DNA of 20,000 nt from Chara braunii (GCA_003427395.1 BFEA01000151.1:2443615-2463614), one strand, 5' to 3'. Positions 9,107-19,510 are shown, numbered from the stretch's first letter. Notes: generated from the letters alone by a model not told the origin. Translations and numbers: made by a program.

Positions 9107-12100
9107 ATGGCGAAGTATGTGAAGAAACTGTTCATTAAAGTGAAGGTTCCAGGAGATGAGTCAACATCGGATAAGTGGGGTTTGAAGACACCGTCAACAT
9201 CGCAACGGTCTAGATTAACGGCATTAGAGGCGGCATTTAGCACGGAGCTGACACCTGAGATGCTGGAGGAATATCAGAGAGACATGTATAAGAACCCACT
9301 GGAGTTTGAGCCTCCTACACCCAAGGCAGCTACAGCGACTCCATCCACCCAAAGGAATGTTGCTGCTCCCTCACGAACCATGTCGGTGCCGCCCCAAAGG
9401 GTTTCAGGATGGAATGAGTCTGAAAATGCCATTACTGATGATTATTATCACCCTAAGTTGGTGAGAGAACGCCCTCAGCCTGGAGCAGACCACTTCATCT
9501 CGGCCTCGGCCCCTCTTGCGCCAACAACCGGCTTGTCTTCCTCTACAGCTGATCGCAATTGCCCTGTAGGCCCGGTCCTTGAGCAGTTATCTGACGCTGA
9601 GGGGATAGGATGCTTGTCGCCTTCCTTCACTGCCGGAAGCATTGTTCCACTCTTCTCTGAGAGTGAGGTGAATCACCCAGAGAACAAAAGCTATTTGAGG
9701 GACTCGAGACATAGCCAGACAAGTAAGGTCGATGACAAGGGAAATGAGACTGACAGCCTTCCTTTTGGTGGCAATCAATCGCCAGAAAGCAATTCATGTG
9801 TAGTGGAGAATCTTGAAAGAAAGCGACATCAGCGAAGAAAGGGCAGCCGACATAGCGGCCACTGCCTCTCGTTGCCAAATATAGATATCAGTCCTGTGCT
9901 CGACACCAGAAAAACACCGCCACGGAGCAGCAGCCGGGATGAGTCGCCCAGATGCCGGTCAGTAGGAGGAATGGAGTCAATGGAGCATAAATCCTCAGGT
10001 TCACGTTTGCTCAGTAAGAGAGTAGTAGAGGATGAGGACGATGATGTTGGAGGAGAGTACGGGAGTGTGCATGACAGCAGCAGATATAATGGCTCCTCAG
10101 CTGGTGGCTGTTTACGGCCACTCCGCAACACTTCTGGCAACTTCCGGGACATGAGCCCTCGGGTAGTATCTCCACCAGCCACAGCGATGGCAACTGAGGG
10201 CTCTGCTCCAGCTAGAGTGGCCAATAATGATGATGATGATGATGACAATGCTGATTTGTTGTCCTTTGAGACGTTCTTGATGGGTGATGCTGATGTGGAT
10301 GAATTACGTGTCGTTTATTACCAAGGATTGTCCGCACGGACTGGACTGCTCCCTCTCCGCGCTCCTGATTTCACGCCAGCGGAGCTTGGTGTTTTCGCTG
10401 GCTTTGTCACCATTGCTGATGAGGTTCCCAAACGTCATAACAAGGGTGACAAACAGCAATGCGCCCAGACCGTGGGGGGGTTGAGGGATGGGGAGGAGGC
10501 AGGGGAGACGTTCCGTGCCTGGATGGATCAGTGTGTGATGGAGGTCGTGATGGATGTTGCCGAGAGGAGCAGTCGTATGGGCGGCGGCCCTTCTTCCGGG
10601 GAACGTCGTTCCCAGGCTTCGGTGAGAGCAGATGATGATGTTGATCGCACAAGCAATCTGCAGTTGCTTCTTGGGGTTTTCTACAGGCACATCCTCACCA
10701 TAGATAGGACGGCACTTGCATGGTTGATGTGTCTGCTGAGCTTTCTGGGGCATGCGTATCGATGGGGTGGTTACAGTGGCAGCACTAGCAGCAATCATTT
10801 CACATCATCAGTTTCAACGTCACCACGGCAATCCATGCAACAGGGGAGAGGTGCACGACAGCAGCAGCAGGATGTGGAGAGGGAGGAAGAAGAGAAGATT
10901 GCTCAGCTGCACAGAACAGCCTCTTTGTCTTTGATGGAGGTTTTCGGTTGCAACAACCCTTTGTATCTTCTGTGGAAGCGGGTGTGTGATCGGCTGGAGA
11001 TCCCCATGTTATGCGGCACGTATGACACTCTGCTGGGAGCCAACTTTGAGGTGAGTGGCATCGAGCCTGGCACACCATATTCCTGGCGAGACATCGCGTC
11101 ACGGCCACGGGAAGACATTTCTATCCGCTTTCTCTTTAATGCTGACCCATTGTGCCGGCAGGTGGAGATGGCGTTCATCCGTATGATTATCCGCATTGAG
11201 AGCCTGGGAGCGCCAGTGTGTGGCCTTGCAGTTGATGCTGTGGAAGCTGCTGGGCGCGATGATGTTGATGGGCTGGTTGTTGCCCTTGACTCCATTGCCG
11301 CATCTCTGGACATCATTCTCAATGAAATGGAGACAATGCTTCCTCTTAATCCAGATAGCAAACCTGCAAAAGAACCCTCTCTTGATCTAGACCGGTTCTT
11401 CCGGTTTGTCCAGCCGTTCGGTTTTGGTGGAGGCGGCAATGGTGCACTGTATGCTTTTCGTGGGGGAAGCACCTTTGTTATGGCTGTCTTACAGTCACTC
11501 GTGATGGACGAAGATGACAGTGGGAAACGAACTCCAAAGGCCAATGCAGCAAGTTCCACAGAGAGACATGGCATCGCTGATGATCTCTGCGCAGCAGACG
11601 TACCAATGGCGCTCTTGCCTGGTCCTAAGCGATTCCTTGCCAAGTTACATCGTCTATCGGCTGTTGTGCATACATGTGTGTCACGAGAGCGGGCTAGAAG
11701 GCCGGATCTGGTGCGGTCGTTCGACAGGTGTTTGCAGGGCGTCAAGCGATGGAGAGACCGGACCAGTGTGTTGAGTCAAGTTCCCAGTGAGAATTACAGC
11801 ATCAAGGCTCATAACAGCTATGAGGTTAACAAGCAAAGCCATTCAGCAACCATTGGTGACCGTGCTGATTTGCGGCAGGGGAGGGAGAGAGCAATCGAAG
11901 GGGGGAGCGGTGCGTGGAGGGCACTCGTGGACGGTAGTGGTTCTGTATCACCGGCATCGGCTATGCCAACAAGGGCAGGAGCAGAGGCGAGGAACTGGGA
12001 CATTAGTGAGACATGTCGGAATACAGCAGTCTCTTCATGCAATGGTGTTGCACATCATGGTAGTCCGTCCTCGTCCACGGGACTGGGAGGAGGAAGAGGA

Positions 12101-13492
12101 GGAGAGGGGGGTTATGGTGAGCGCCGACCAACCTCCTGCCCTGATGGTGTACCTGCTGGACCTCTGCCACTCTCTGGTGGAGCTGGTTACTACCATGAGG
12201 CCACAGGGAAGCCATTGACCCACCAGTCGGGAACGACTCATCGTAGTGGAGGAATTGTTGAAATGAGCGGGGAGCTGTCCAGTGCGTCACTCGCGGATTA
12301 CCGTAGTGAGAGGTCATATCGCAGAAATCGAAGGAATGAGATTCTGGCTGCACGGAATTCGAGGCGATCTGGTGGCAGCTCTGGCAGCATAGGGCTGAAG
12401 GGTTCCCGTGATGGAATGAATGGGAACAGAGGTGAGGCGGAACAACAAGAAAACGAGGCTGGCAGTATTCATCGGCACCATCGACGAGAGGGAAGCGGCA
12501 GTAGCAGAATTCCTCCCTCGAGACGCAGGATGCATCGTCGGGATGAGGACCAACGGCATTTATTTGATGATGACGAGAAAGGGTACCCCGGTGAAAATCA
12601 ACAGAGGAAAGTGGACGACTTTTTAGATCCATCACTATCTGATTCATCAACCTTCATGATGCCGTCTCCCTCCACCTCCTTCCTTTGCACTCCAATGACG
12701 GTTCGGCAACCGGTGTTGCCTGCCCGCTCGAGAAGAACCCGGCGATCGAAGCAGTCTTCCTCTTTTGGCAGGACAGCACCGACAACAGCTCCAATGGCCC
12801 GATCTACGTTTGATGCGGATCCGCCAATGAAAGCAGCCCTGCAAAGAGGCTACCACCAGGAGGTCCCACAGAGAGATGGGGTGATGGTGCCACTCAATGA
12901 CTCTCCTGGTGGTGGACGAGGGGGTGGAAGCCATGTCAGCATTGGGTCAAACATGCAGAATACGTCTCGCTCTAGCACCGTGGCGTCAGTGGAAAGAACG
13001 ATGGGAAGAGGGGGAGGCGGACGCATGGTATTGACAGAACAATCACGGGGGATGTTGCCAGGTGTCGGGACAAATGCGATGGTGAGCAAAGACAGAGCAT
13101 CACCAGTGCATCGCCCGGTGATGGCTGTGGAATCCTCCTCTTATCGTGGTGGTGATAATTTAGCCCCCCGCATGACAGCCTTGGGCAAGAAGAAGTCGCC
13201 ACTCCCACCAGCAAGCAAAAAAGAGGGAATGATTAAACTGAAGAAGAAATCTCTGGGCGCAGGTATGTTTTCCATGCGATCTCGATTTGGATGTGCTGGC
13301 AGCGCTCACACAATGTCCATGACTTTCTCCAACTCCGCTGCCGTCACAGCGAGGAGAAGATCGAAGCAGCAGGGGAAGGTTTTGGGATGGTTATTTCGTA
13401 AACGACCCCAGACCCCGCCAAAGGCAGTGAGCGATTCTCGCAACAGGCGGCCAAAGCCCCCCCAGCAGCAACCTGGTGGCCTTCTTGGTTAA
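9107..13492 (+). CDS. Large protein with a degenerate indoleamine 2,3-dioxygenase-like domain
   Basis: This is a 1461-residue single-exon ORF. ATG at 9107 is in good context (AAACCATGGC), and an in-frame TAA at 9101 fixes the start. Residues 1-390 are Ser/Arg/Asp-rich and probably disordered, with an acidic run near 374. About 396-890 resembles the IDO fold. DFTPAELGVFAGF (421 on) and LLSFLGHAYRWGG (to 555) fit the N-terminal lobe. An IDO-like NPLYLLW segment (617 on) and TYDTLLGANF then match IDO's LELPP-VYADCVLANW region. DRFFRF (762-767), RGGS (785-788) and a final helix FDRCLQGVKRWRDRT (872-886) complete it. IDO cleaves tryptophan using heme. Aligned from memory with human IDO1, F226/F227 are kept (F764/F765), but catalytic R231 becomes Q769 and heme-ligand H346 becomes T886. 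It is therefore probably not a dioxygenase. About 50 Gln/Ser/Glu-rich residues (556-604) interrupt the domain. The C-terminal 570 residues are disordered, with basic NLS-like clusters (K1361-1363, K1377-1381). Family call moderate; function unknown. Confidence 0.7.
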   Translation: MAKYVKKLFIKVKVPGDESTSDKWGLKTPSTSQRSRLTALEAAFSTELTPEMLEEYQRDMYKNPLEFEPPTPKAATATPSTQRNVAAPSRTMSVPPQRVSGWNESENAITDDYYHPKLVRERPQPGADHFISASAPLAPTTGLSSSTADRNCPVGPVLEQLSDAEGIGCLSPSFTAGSIVPLFSESEVNHPENKSYLRDSRHSQTSKVDDKGNETDSLPFGGNQSPESNSCVVENLERKRHQRRKGSRHSGHCLSLPNIDISPVLDTRKTPPRSSSRDESPRCRSVGGMESMEHKSSGSRLLSKRVVEDEDDDVGGEYGSVHDSSRYNGSSAGGCLRPLRNTSGNFRDMSPRVVSPPATAMATEGSAPARVANNDDDDDDNADLLSFETFLMGDADVDELRVVYYQGLSARTGLLPLRAPDFTPAELGVFAGFVTIADEVPKRHNKGDKQQCAQTVGGLRDGEEAGETFRAWMDQCVMEVVMDVAERSSRMGGGPSSGERRSQASVRADDDVDRTSNLQLLLGVFYRHILTIDRTALAWLMCLLSFLGHAYRWGGYSGSTSSNHFTSSVSTSPRQSMQQGRGARQQQQDVEREEEEKIAQLHRTASLSLMEVFGCNNPLYLLWKRVCDRLEIPMLCGTYDTLLGANFEVSGIEPGTPYSWRDIASRPREDISIRFLFNADPLCRQVEMAFIRMIIRIESLGAPVCGLAVDAVEAAGRDDVDGLVVALDSIAASLDIILNEMETMLPLNPDSKPAKEPSLDLDRFFRFVQPFGFGGGGNGALYAFRGGSTFVMAVLQSLVMDEDDSGKRTPKANAASSTERHGIADDLCAADVPMALLPGPKRFLAKLHRLSAVVHTCVSRERARRPDLVRSFDRCLQGVKRWRDRTSVLSQVPSENYSIKAHNSYEVNKQSHSATIGDRADLRQGRERAIEGGSGAWRALVDGSGSVSPASAMPTRAGAEARNWDISETCRNTAVSSCNGVAHHGSPSSSTGLGGGRGGEGGYGERRPTSCPDGVPAGPLPLSGGAGYYHEATGKPLTHQSGTTHRSGGIVEMSGELSSASLADYRSERSYRRNRRNEILAARNSRRSGGSSGSIGLKGSRDGMNGNRGEAEQQENEAGSIHRHHRREGSGSSRIPPSRRRMHRRDEDQRHLFDDDEKGYPGENQQRKVDDFLDPSLSDSSTFMMPSPSTSFLCTPMTVRQPVLPARSRRTRRSKQSSSFGRTAPTTAPMARSTFDADPPMKAALQRGYHQEVPQRDGVMVPLNDSPGGGRGGGSHVSIGSNMQNTSRSSTVASVERTMGRGGGGRMVLTEQSRGMLPGVGTNAMVSKDRASPVHRPVMAVESSSYRGGDNLAPRMTALGKKKSPLPPASKKEGMIKLKKKSLGAGMFSMRSRFGCAGSAHTMSMTFSNSAAVTARRRSKQQGKVLGWLFRKRPQTPPKAVSDSRNRRPKPPQQQPGGLLG

Positions 13493-14648
13493 TGATGGAT
13501 GACGTGGCGCCACACTGTCTTTGTTGGTTGGGGTGAGCAGGGAACAACTGAATGGATCAGATAGCATCCTCGAGCATTTACCTCGAGAAAATGACGGAAC
13601 ACTTTTCCTCGCACTCCCTCCTTCCCTCAATCATGCTTGTATAGACAAGGAAAACCATTCTCACTGTTCATCAAATAGTATCGATGGCACCTGCAGCCAC
13701 CCTCGATTGCCTCCTGCCTACTCACCATGGCTTGGACTTTGACTTCAAGAGATTTCACTGGACTGTATAAACCAGCAAAAGTGTGTACAGAGGGAAGAGT
13801 GACCCCATGGGAAAGACGTGATGGGGAGGGTTGCACTCTGACGTGGGTTCAAAGCTCTGGCCAAAATGAGTGTGAGACCGCAAGACAGCAGCGTTGTAAT
13901 CCTACTGCTGCAGACCCATGAGCTTGAGCGTCGAAAAGCCGACAAACTGCCATGTTTCTGTTAAATTCAGGGTTCAAGTCTGGTGTGTTGAGCACTTCCC
14001 CCTGGCGATTGAAAAATTAGAGAACAAATGGAGGGAGCGTGGTGGAAATGCTGACTCTTCGTCGACAGCTATGCTCCCGGTGTAAATATTTCAGCAGGCA
14101 CTTGCAGACAAGTAAACGGTGGTGAGGTCACGCATGTGCCTCTGTGTTCTTTGGAGTATGCCGAGGCAATGTTCCAAGGCTTGTCCTTGCTGCTTGTCCT
14201 TGCTGTTCTTGCATCCTCGCGTGACATTGCCTGTGCAAGGCTTTCCTAAGGCTGCAATACCAGCTGCACGCGGGTCTCTTATCGTAACTGGCCTGTTGGG
14301 GGCAGCCTTACGGCATCCGAGAAGCTGCTGTGAAACAGCGTTCCGTGTCTCAGAAGGTGGGAGCATGCATGCTCCACAAGTTCACAGCAATCGAATGGTT
14401 TCAGCATGGTACGGGAAGGCAACGGGGTGAGGAGGAAGCTGGTAGTTTTGCTCAGCGTCATGCTTGAGCACGGGCTGAGAGCGGTGAGGTTATGGGACGG
14501 TGCTCACGGAGGTTATCCGTGATGTATGCTTGTCTTCATCTGTGGGCATTGGTTTTGTCCGTTCCATATGTACTGGGGATATCACTCGATGACTCCTTTA
14601 TTTGTCTAGACAGACATCTATTCAGCTGAGCATACTGTGTGTGAATAG
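13493..14648 (+). other. 3' flank of the IDO-like gene
   Basis: No second gene is recognised. The near part is presumably the 3' UTR; I found no canonical AATAAA within 1.1 kb. The segment contains a 13-bp tandem duplication of CTTGTCCTTGCTG (14180-14205) and the 16-bp palindrome GGAGCATGCATGCTCC (14360-14375), which carries the same RY-type core as 1074-1085. Confidence 0.4.
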
Positions 14649-15008
14649 ATGCCTTGTGCTTGTGTGTCCCTAGTCATGAGGATTTTAACTTCTTCAAGAA
14701 ACTTCAAAGTAGACGCGTCCATTGTCGTCGGTGGAAACGGCTTAAGCTGGGTTCTTGTTGTGTACCAGCTGGCCAGTTTTTTTCATTCGGCCGAGGCACT
14801 TGGAAATAATGGTTCGATTGCCAGAGTTTGCTTGTTGCTGGCTTTTGCAGGCATATGCATTGCAGAAGTGTGCTCGTGTGTGATGCTGCTAAGTAGCGGG
14901 GAAGCTTCGCTGACCCTCTATTGGTTTTCAGCTTACACGTTTTCGAGAGGACAAGTGGAGTGTTTCTTGGATTTCAGCCCGCTTCTCTCCATTCTCGGTG
15001 TACAGTAA
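14649..15008 (+). CDS. Possible small membrane protein or exon (119 aa)
   Basis: The frame runs from ATG to TAA and is unusually hydrophobic, with about three candidate membrane segments. These are SWVLVVYQLASFF (about residues 34-46), RVCLLLAFAGICIAEVCS (about 60-77) and LTLYWFSAYTF (about 88-98). The end overlaps GTAAGT at 15005-15010, a perfect 5' splice-site hexamer, so the true reading may continue into a further exon. It could equally be a chance frame in the 3' UTR of the large gene. No family is recognised. Confidence 0.2.
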   Translation: MPCACVSLVMRILTSSRNFKVDASIVVGGNGLSWVLVVYQLASFFHSAEALGNNGSIARVCLLLAFAGICIAEVCSCVMLLSSGEASLTLYWFSAYTFSRGQVECFLDFSPLLSILGVQ

Positions 15009-15327
15009 GTAGCCTCTGTCTGAGTGTCATCAACTGAAAATTTCGAGTAGTCCCCTGTTGAGGGGGATTGAGGTTATTCTTGGCGAATCAAGCAAAATCA
15101 GAGAAAGTTGAAGATTTCCAGGACGCAAGTGACATCCCAAGCGTGAAGCAGTTGTTGCAAATTCAAACTGAGTGCATTGCTCTCAAGCACAACAGCACTC
15201 TCAAGAAAGGGCTTGTAAGAGGGAGGACATTCCGATAGGGATGTGACTGTTAGTGGGCAGCGAAAAAGAACAGGGGAAATAAATGGAGAGAACATGATGT
15301 GTTGTGCTGATTATTATTTGCGTAAAT

Positions 15328-15764
15328 CAATAGCAAACCTGGGAACAGGTTTCGTATGCCATGTTGTGCAATATCATCAAATCGCGGCCCGATGGCTGGT
15401 GTCCAATGTGCCTCAGTCTATCCCATGCTAAGCGGGGACCTGAGGAGCAATAGCTTGCGTCGAAGCTGTGAAGGAGTGCAATCACAAAGTCCAGGAAGAG
15501 TTGTGGATTGCGTACAATAAGGATCTTCTAACAAATGCAATAGCAAACCTGGGAACAGGTTTCAGATGTCATGTGCAATATCGTCGTCAAATCCCCGGCC
15601 AGATGGCACCTTATCTGCTGTGCAATGTGCCCCAGTCTATCCCATTCTAAGCTGGGACCCAAGGAGCAGTAGCTTGCATCGGGGCTGTGAGGGGGCTGTG
15701 AGGGGGCTGTGTGGAGTGCAATCACTAAGTCCAGGAAGATTTCTGGATTGCATACAATAAGGAT
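15328..15764. repeat. Diverged tandem duplication, ~200-bp unit
   Basis: Copy 1 (15328-15524) and copy 2 (15538-15764) both run from CAATAGCAAACCTGGGAACA to TACAATAAGGAT. Shared blocks include CAGTCTATCCCAT, GGAGTGCAATCAC and AAGTCCAGGAAGA. Copy 2 is about 30 bp longer, mainly from a nested GGGGGCTGTGA repeat (about 15691-15713). Substitutions and small indels spread through both copies indicate an old duplication. Confidence 0.9.
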
Positions 15765-16487
<723 letters not shown>

Positions 16488-16787
16488 ATCATCTGCCTCT
16501 TCTTCTTCCTTGTCTTCTTCCCCCTCCTCCGATACCTCCTGGTCATCTCATCATCAACACATTCATGGTCAGATCGGCCGTCACAAAGGCCCTGTCGTCC
16601 GAGGCATCCGCTGTCAGATCGACCGTTACAGATGCCTCTTCGGCGGGACGTTCCCGGTCTCCACCGCTGCCTCGAAGACAGCGGCCTCGTTTGTCCTTGA
16701 ACAGCATGATTACCGTGCCCCCTGCAGGGGTTAGAGATCTGCTCCAATGACATTCTCGCAACGGTACTGAACGCTCTCAATACACAC

Positions 16788-17513
16788 TAGCGAGGAATAG
16801 TACACAGAGTCCGATGCCTGCAATGTGGCGATGATTTCTTCAGTGATGTAGGCTTGCCAGTGTACCAGACATGGGGTGCAACTACCTGTGCAGCATATGC
16901 ATGACCAGCAGCCACTCTGAGCACAAGTGCGGCTGATCAGCTTCCGCTTCCTGCATCTGACCCACCTAACCCCACCTGCTCCCCAGCCCCAATTGACAAT
17001 GACCCACCTTCTGATGACTTGATGGAGCCCCCGACTGAAGATGATTTCTCTCCAGAGTGCATACTAGACCCAATGCAGTTAATACAGCCGGAGGAACCTG
17101 ACGGAAATACTCGAGACCGCAACGAATCTCCGCCAGCTGTGCAATCTGTAGAACTTAATGAACCTCCCTGTACCGCACAACCTGTAGAATCAGATGATAT
17201 CATAGTGCGACAGCGAGGCCACTGTGCGGACTATGCAAACAATGTACGTCTCCTCGCTTACAATTGCAACCTTTATACGCTATCTGATTCTGCAGACATT
17301 GCCTGCTTGATAGAACAAGAGCACCATGCTATCTGCCCGGATGACGACAGTACAGCACCTGGCATGAACATAGTTCTCTCTATGGCATTTATAGGCAGGC
17401 GACTACAACTACAGCCTGCCCCGCATCATGTGCCAGGCATGGGTCTGAATATTCGCGCATACATCCTGCATCGTGCAGGTCATTTCAGGGCTGTTACCTT
17501 TGCAGGTAATTGA
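16788..17513 (+). pseudogene. Unknown acidic Pro-rich ORF with Cys motifs and one internal stop
   Basis: One plus-strand frame is open from about 16788 to 17513 except for a TGA at 16902. Before it lies RCLQCGDDFFSDVGLP, with C-x2-C. After it come about 200 codons: an acidic, Pro/Glu/Asp-rich first half (PPSDDLMEPPTEDDFSPEC) and a more globular-looking second half (from about 17215) with scattered Cys and His. First ATG after the stop is 17022. In a neighbouring frame, 16871-16936 gives MGCNYLCSICMTSSHSEHKC, which is also Cys/His rich, so a frameshift or splice may connect them. No family is recognised. It may be a decayed gene or one exon of a spliced gene. Confidence 0.35.
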
Positions 17514-18071
17514 TGGACTGTATGGGACGATGACGGTAGGGTGCACGCTATGGGTTCCATTAACTCTTTCTATCACCAAGCGGGTTGGTCTGGCTCGTCC
17601 ATTGATTTGTACCCGCGAGCTCTACAGCCGCCAGAGGGCAACTGAACCAGCTCGTTCCCCTGTGCATGGCCAGGGAGAGAGTCCTCCGTGTGTAGATCGG
17701 AGTGATTCTGCCACAGACAGTGAAGCACCCCCTCCAAAGGACGATAGCTGTGCCATCCCATTCAAGTGAACTCGAACAAGCATCTTGGGTAGTTTGTGCT
17801 GTCGTCACACAACTATAGTTCGGTTAGCATGCACATGGCATAGTCTTTGATCTGAACACTATGAAGCGATGGTCACTGCCAGCCTCTGCCGCGAAAACTG
17901 TGATCCTTCGTCTTGTACTCATCCATCCACCCCCTAATTGCTTGCCCAGCATCCCGTCGTGGCCTCGACATGCCATGTCCAAACAGCTGCGAACGGCAGC
18001 CTGCTTTCCTGCTGACATGTCAGCAACATGTTATGTGTCGATGATGTTTCCAGGAAACTGTCACAGAAAGT
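17514..18071. other. Gap between Cys/His-rich ORF fragments
   Basis: Open frames (17473-17769, 17861-18187) show no motif. TTTGCAG followed by GTAATT at 17501-17513 could be a splice acceptor or donor, so introns between flanking fragments are possible but unproven. Confidence 0.3.
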
Positions 18072-18287
18072 ATGTGTCTCTATTGCGTGGACTACTCCCA
18101 ATGCCATCATCCATTACATCCTCTCCTAGCATGTCCCGCATGCAACGTTGGGCACTTGGCAGACCAACCACAGACACAACAGCCTGAGGTGGGTAGTAGA
18201 CTACCGTATGACCCACCTACAGGGTGCTGTAATGAAAGGATATCTCCACCAGGACGCGCTGTTCAGACCGAATTTTGCAGCAGTTAA
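18072..18287 (+). pseudogene. Short Cys/His zinc-ligand ORF fragment
   Basis: From ATG 18072 the first 28 codons read C-x2-C, then C-x-H-x2-H-P-x3-C-P-x-C (CHHPLHPLLACPAC, 18102-18143), a plausible zinc-binding pattern. The rest is unremarkable. The same second motif recurs at 18683-18724. It may be an exon of the same gene as the next feature or a decayed duplicate. Confidence 0.3.
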
Positions 18288-18370
18288 GCACCCTTGCTTT
18301 GGATCAGTCCCCATTGTCGTCTGCCCATAGAGAGAGAGTAAACACTACGGAAACTCATGAAACCTGCTCA

Positions 18371-18745
18371 ATGCCTCTCTGTGATGACCCGCCTGAGATC
18401 CGGCTGGCATGCGATTCACGTGCCTTGTCCCGAGAGGATTATGAAGGGATAGCCCATGTGCGAGTTTTTGTTTTCATGCATACGATGAGGGTGAGTACTG
18501 CACTCATGTACGGCACCCTGACATGTCGTGTCCAATTTGTAGATGGGCTGGAACGACAATGTCTTTACAATCGCGGCCGGCGTGCCTCCGTGTTCCTAGC
18601 ATGTACGAGCCATGTGGCCTGTGACATTTGTCTACACCAAGCCATTCCATGCAGCAACTGCGACTGCGAGAATTGGATGCGGTGCTTCCACAGTCCACAC
18701 CCAAACCGGTCCTGTCCGGTCTGTAGGGGTGTCAACTTACCATAG
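18371..18745 (+). CDS. Cys/His-rich ORF with RING-like C-terminus (124 aa)
   Basis: The frame is open further upstream; the first ATG is 18371. The C-terminal 45 residues are dense in potential zinc ligands: CDIC, CSNCDC, then CFHSPHPNRSCPVCR. The C-x-H-x2-H pattern and final CPxCR resemble the second half of a RING-H2 finger (found in E3 ubiquitin ligases). One of the usual cysteine pairs is compressed or missing, so it is not a canonical RING. The N-terminal 75 residues show no family signature. It may be the last exon of a spliced gene or a fragment of a decayed element. Confidence 0.35.
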   Translation: MPLCDDPPEIRLACDSRALSREDYEGIAHVRVFVFMHTMRVSTALMYGTLTCRVQFVDGLERQCLYNRGRRASVFLACTSHVACDICLHQAIPCSNCDCENWMRCFHSPHPNRSCPVCRGVNLP

Positions 18746-19146
18746 GCAACGGCTGGTCCTCAACTCAAAATCTTCTGCAACCCACAGACTGGCTGGCCTC
18801 ATGTGCCATTCTAGAGTAGTCTGCTCCGGCGACGAGTATTTAGAATCTTGTAAAGTTCGTCACATCTCTGCCCTGTCCTTTGCACTCCACTTGCTCCCCT
18901 ACCCTTTCTCCCTCCCCAGCACCTTACTCCCTAAAGAACTCCGCTTCTTAACCCTTTCCCTTTATCCCTCCCTTCTGTGCTGCTAGCAAACAACATACGA
19001 AATGAGCATCATTAAGAGAATGGACAAAGTATAAGCTGAAGCTGTGAAGTGAAATGAACAGGAGCATACCTTCCCTTTTACTCTGCCTCCTTTCATAACA
19101 TGCAAGTGGGCTGTTAAGGCACACGGGGATGTGGCCAGCTGCCGCT
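18746..19146. other. Intergenic
   Basis: No gene recognised. A C/T-rich tract with CCCTTTCTCCCTCCC-type words spans 18890-18980. Confidence 0.4.
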
Positions 19147-19218
19147 CAACCACAATCAACGTGGGCAGCCTTGTACGTGCGAGGCACAGTAGAAAAGGGG
19201 AGCTGTAAAAACAAATGG
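19147..19218. repeat. Dispersed direct repeat, copy 1
   Basis: CAACCACAATCAAC, CAGCCTT, TACGTG, GAGGC and GGGAGCTG occur here in the same order as at 19509-19577, about 361 bp away, with roughly 15-20% differences. Confidence 0.85.
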
Positions 19219-19390
19219 AAAGGGTCCCCGAAGGATAACCAAAAACTGTCTAATTGTAAAATTGCTTAAATGTTGGACTGTATCAACTCAAGTGCTCTCA
19301 TGGTCTGCAATATAGGACAAAAGCTGCTTTGATTCTGAATCAAGTACTCTACTCATCTGGGTGGAATTGGGGCTGTTGTGGGGAAAATTT

Positions 19391-19432
<42 letters not shown>

Positions 19433-19510
19433 CTCACACACACAACATCTAAAACACACACACACACACACACACACGCACCCACCCACCCACCCACACA
19501 CACACACACA
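19391..19510. repeat. Interrupted (CA)n microsatellite arrays
   Basis: Two (CA)n tracts each begin with CTAAAACACAC or TTAAAACACAC (19391 on and about 19450 on). They contain CGCACACACTC and (CCCA)n interruptions. The array runs into the second copy of the direct repeat. Confidence 0.95.

Noticed and set aside
10903-11745. 280-residue minus-strand ORF
   Set aside because: It lies entirely antisense to the IDO-like gene and has no motif; it is a shadow of that coding frame.
12003-12650. 215-residue minus-strand ORF
   Set aside because: Antisense shadow of the large gene's low-complexity C-terminal region.
13960-13985. tRNA T-arm-like GGGTTCAAGTC (also near 7973 and 13845)
   Set aside because: Flanking bases do not pair as a T-stem, and no D-arm, anticodon arm or acceptor stem can be placed.
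14180-14205. 13-bp tandem duplication CTTGTCCTTGCTG
   Set aside because: Real, but a short slippage repeat of no evident function; noted only in the flank description.
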